Position numbers and translations under genes: made by a program. A stretch of DNA of 64,000 nt, from NCBI GenBank assembly GCA_002633275.1, contig NWBO01000158.1, forward strand, positions 1 to 64,000, in the 5' to 3' direction. The notes under the pieces are model-generated. The model worked only from the letters and a program-made list of their open reading frames with translations, was not told where the DNA came from and made no database searches. Within the stretch, counting starts at the first letter, position 1; every line of letters begins with the position of its first letter. This DNA is from Bacteroidales bacterium Phil12 (lineage in GTDB: Bacteria > Bacteroidota > Bacteroidia > Bacteroidales > P3). Shown here piece by piece: positions 62,153-64,000 of the stretch.

Positions 62153-63925
62153 ATGCAAAAGATGTTAAAAAATTTAGCTATACTACTGATGTTTGTGAGT
62201 GTAGGCGTACTGGTTACGAGTTGTAACAAATCTACAAAGAACGGTATTGAGTACATACCCTTTCAAAAAACAAAAGATGGTCGTTGGGGAATGATTTCTC
62301 CCGATGGTAAAGTTCTTTTCGAGGAAGAGTTTGAAGAACGACCGACAGTGGTACGAGACGGTAGATTTTTTGTAGAAACAAAAGATGGTTTTTGGAGGAT
62401 GTATGAGGCAACCGAAAAACCAAAACAAATTGGTCCCGACTACGCATCTGTATCACCTTTTTATAATGGCAGAGCCGTAGTAGCCGAAAAAAATAAACCT
62501 GTATCAATTATTGATACAGAAGGTAAAACCGTAAAACTTCTTGATAAAATAGAAGGTAAAACAGTCCTTGAAGTAACTAAGTTTTATGATGGCTATGCGT
62601 TATTTCTGACAACCGATAAACTATTTGGCGTAATAAATACTAGCGGAAAATGTATCATAAAACCACAGTATGCTTTTATGGCCTATGCAGGTGATGACAA
62701 ATTTTTTGCTTTCGATAAGAACATAAAAGAATTGGACGAAGAAAGTAAGTATAAAGCCCAACTACTAAACAGTAGTGGAAAAGTTATATACGAATTTGCT
62801 GGTGATAAGTATAAATCTTTGGGACTCTATCACCATGACCTTGGAGCCACCATGACTTATGGTAAAATGGAGGTATCTGTAAAAAGAAGTGGTAAGGAAG
62901 TTTGGGGTATTATTGATAGTAAGGGCGAATATATTGTAAAACCATCGGAGAAATATGAATTTATCAGCGAAATTCATGGGGATAAATTCATATATAAAAA
63001 TGATGACAAATTTGGTCTTGCAAATATGAAAGGAGAAACTCTTATACGTGCAAAATATAATTCTTTGGAGTATATGTCCGATAATATATTATTGGCCGAA
63101 GAAAAAGATGGAGAAGAATATAAAAGCAAGTTAATTGACGAAAAAGATAATCAAATAGGAAACGATAGTTATTTAGCATGTTGGTCATTTGATGATTTTG
63201 ACGGAAAGCATACTTTTGTTAAAGTTTCGGACAACGAATGGTCTATAATCGATAAGAAAGGAAAAGAACTGAAAGGTTTGCCTGATATGGTAAATGTGAC
63301 TTTTTATCATGGATACAAGAGTATAGAAAGTGATTATGTGGATATGTCAAAAGTAATTTCTGCGTTAAATATAACAAATCAAAGTGTGTTAGACATAAAT
63401 TTCAATATGTCTGTTCAACAAATATTTTCAGTTTTGAACAAAGAAAGAGGAGAGAGTTTAGAACCGGAAAACTACTCTGACAGAGATGTTCTTAATGTTT
63501 ATGAAGACGTTGAAGGAGTTTCCTATCGATTGGAAATTGATTTCCCTGAAAAAATAGCTAAAAGAACATATAAAACAGAATACTATTATGGTTATGGTTA
63601 TCAAGTTCCAGCAGGATATACATGGAATAATGTAAAACCAATTATATTTGGAATCAGGTTTAGCCAATCAGGTAAATTAAAAGGTAAAACACGCTCTGTA
63701 TTTGACGCATTAGCCGATAAATTCAAATCAATGGGTACTGTTGTGAAACAAGGAGATAATGCAATAATTTTCAATCTTAAAGACGGAATATCTGCTTTGG
63801 TTTATATTGGAAGTAGCGAACTCTACGGAAGTGTTTACGCAGTGTGGGGAAAATTCAAAGCGGAAAATATAGACTTTGATGGATTTAATTCCTTAGATAG
63901 TGATGAAACAGTTACAGAAGAATAA
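62153..63925 (+). CDS. WG-repeat lipoprotein
   Basis: A 590-residue lipoprotein with signal peptide ending in lipobox VLVTSC (residue about 24). The N-terminal 400 residues hold several WG-type beta-repeats: DGRWGMISPDGKVLFEE, DKLFGVINTSGKCIIKPQY, KEVWGIIDSKGEYIVKPS and DKFGLANMKGETLIRAKY. From about 410 a different alpha/beta domain follows (SVLDINFNMSVQQIFSVLNKE), which may bind or sense a ligand. The WG repeat is a protein-binding fold of unclear role in bacteria. The gene is alone and ends at the right edge with a terminator. Confidence 0.85.
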   Translation: MQKMLKNLAILLMFVSVGVLVTSCNKSTKNGIEYIPFQKTKDGRWGMISPDGKVLFEEEFEERPTVVRDGRFFVETKDGFWRMYEATEKPKQIGPDYASVSPFYNGRAVVAEKNKPVSIIDTEGKTVKLLDKIEGKTVLEVTKFYDGYALFLTTDKLFGVINTSGKCIIKPQYAFMAYAGDDKFFAFDKNIKELDEESKYKAQLLNSSGKVIYEFAGDKYKSLGLYHHDLGATMTYGKMEVSVKRSGKEVWGIIDSKGEYIVKPSEKYEFISEIHGDKFIYKNDDKFGLANMKGETLIRAKYNSLEYMSDNILLAEEKDGEEYKSKLIDEKDNQIGNDSYLACWSFDDFDGKHTFVKVSDNEWSIIDKKGKELKGLPDMVNVTFYHGYKSIESDYVDMSKVISALNITNQSVLDINFNMSVQQIFSVLNKERGESLEPENYSDRDVLNVYEDVEGVSYRLEIDFPEKIAKRTYKTEYYYGYGYQVPAGYTWNNVKPIIFGIRFSQSGKLKGKTRSVFDALADKFKSMGTVVKQGDNAIIFNLKDGISALVYIGSSELYGSVYAVWGKFKAENIDFDGFNSLDSDETVTEE

Positions 63926-63963
63926 TGATGAGTTTGGAGACTAAACAGAATAATTGAAAATCC

Positions 63964-63993
63964 AAAGGTTCGCTAAGTAATTGGCGAACCTTT
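63964..63993 (+). terminator. Terminator after the WG-repeat gene
   Basis: A perfect 10-bp stem AAAGGTTCGC (63964-63973) pairing with 63984-63993, 10-nt loop and TTCTATT to the window end. Confidence 0.85.
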
Positions 63994-64000
63994 TTCTATT

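Overview
The window looks like a low-GC chromosome segment of a Bacteroidota bacterium, most likely order Bacteroidales. Four things support this. Many genes are preceded by the Bacteroidota sigma-factor promoter (-7 element TAnnTTTGC, in several cases with a -33 TTG 19-21 bp upstream). Several secreted proteins carry type IX secretion (T9SS) C-terminal sorting domains of type A or B. Shine-Dalgarno sequences are nearly absent. The protein families are typical: S46 dipeptidyl-peptidase, OstA-like, TamB, PepSY-like, YitT and C_GCAxxG_C_C. I see no prophage, integrase, transposase or CRISPR array.

Layout. 1-1.0 kb: two broken thioredoxin-like lipoprotein genes. 1.1-10.8 kb: C_GCAxxG_C_C protein, divergent ribD/prmC, tRNA-Ser(UGA), lpd-rfbC, a RecQ-type helicase, a GT2 glycosyltransferase, fabG and a Cys/Met-metabolism PLP enzyme. 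10.9-20 kb: a T9SS cargo protein, an N-acetylglucosamine-kinase-like ATPase, yitT, purA, a PepSY-like protein, an OstA-like protein, grpE and dnaJ. 20-31.8 kb: a small secreted protein, an HtrA protease divergent from TamB, a DPP7-like S46 peptidase, UDP-glucose dehydrogenase and an outer-membrane barrel. 32-39 kb: a candidate MITE, a GNAT acetyltransferase, ptb, a lone PAS protein, a radical SAM protein, threonine aldolase and two secreted proteins. 39-49.3 kb: uvrA, a secreted M1 peptidase, an ECF sigma factor with a membrane-spanning partner ending in a T9SS type B domain, an acidic protein, an S41 peptidase, and a degenerate M28 peptidase fused to a beta-barrel. 49.3-64 kb: a 2-hydroxyacid dehydrogenase, a GH25 lysozyme, a lipoprotein, an MBL/beta-CASP nuclease, hutI, a Bax-inhibitor protein, dnaA, a Na/Pi transporter, dnaK and a WG-repeat lipoprotein.

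Functional themes are envelope biogenesis (OstA-like, TamB, HtrA, barrels), protein folding (GrpE, DnaJ, DnaK), extracellular proteolysis and amino-acid catabolism (S46, M1, S41, HutI, threonine aldolase, PLP lyase), and replication/repair (DnaA, UvrA, RecQ).

The most unusual feature is a dispersed family of short tandem arrays with a unit of exactly 21 bp. It occurs at eleven loci here: eight mainly in gaps between genes, two as in-frame heptapeptides inside coding sequences, and one that decides the N-terminus of a membrane protein. The 21-bp length keeps the reading frame and equals about two DNA turns. Other points worth a second look are the sigma/anti-sigma-like pair with a T9SS type B tail, the dead M28-barrel fusion, a tiny promoter-to-terminator unit holding a G10 tract, and a possible leaderless uvrA mRNA.
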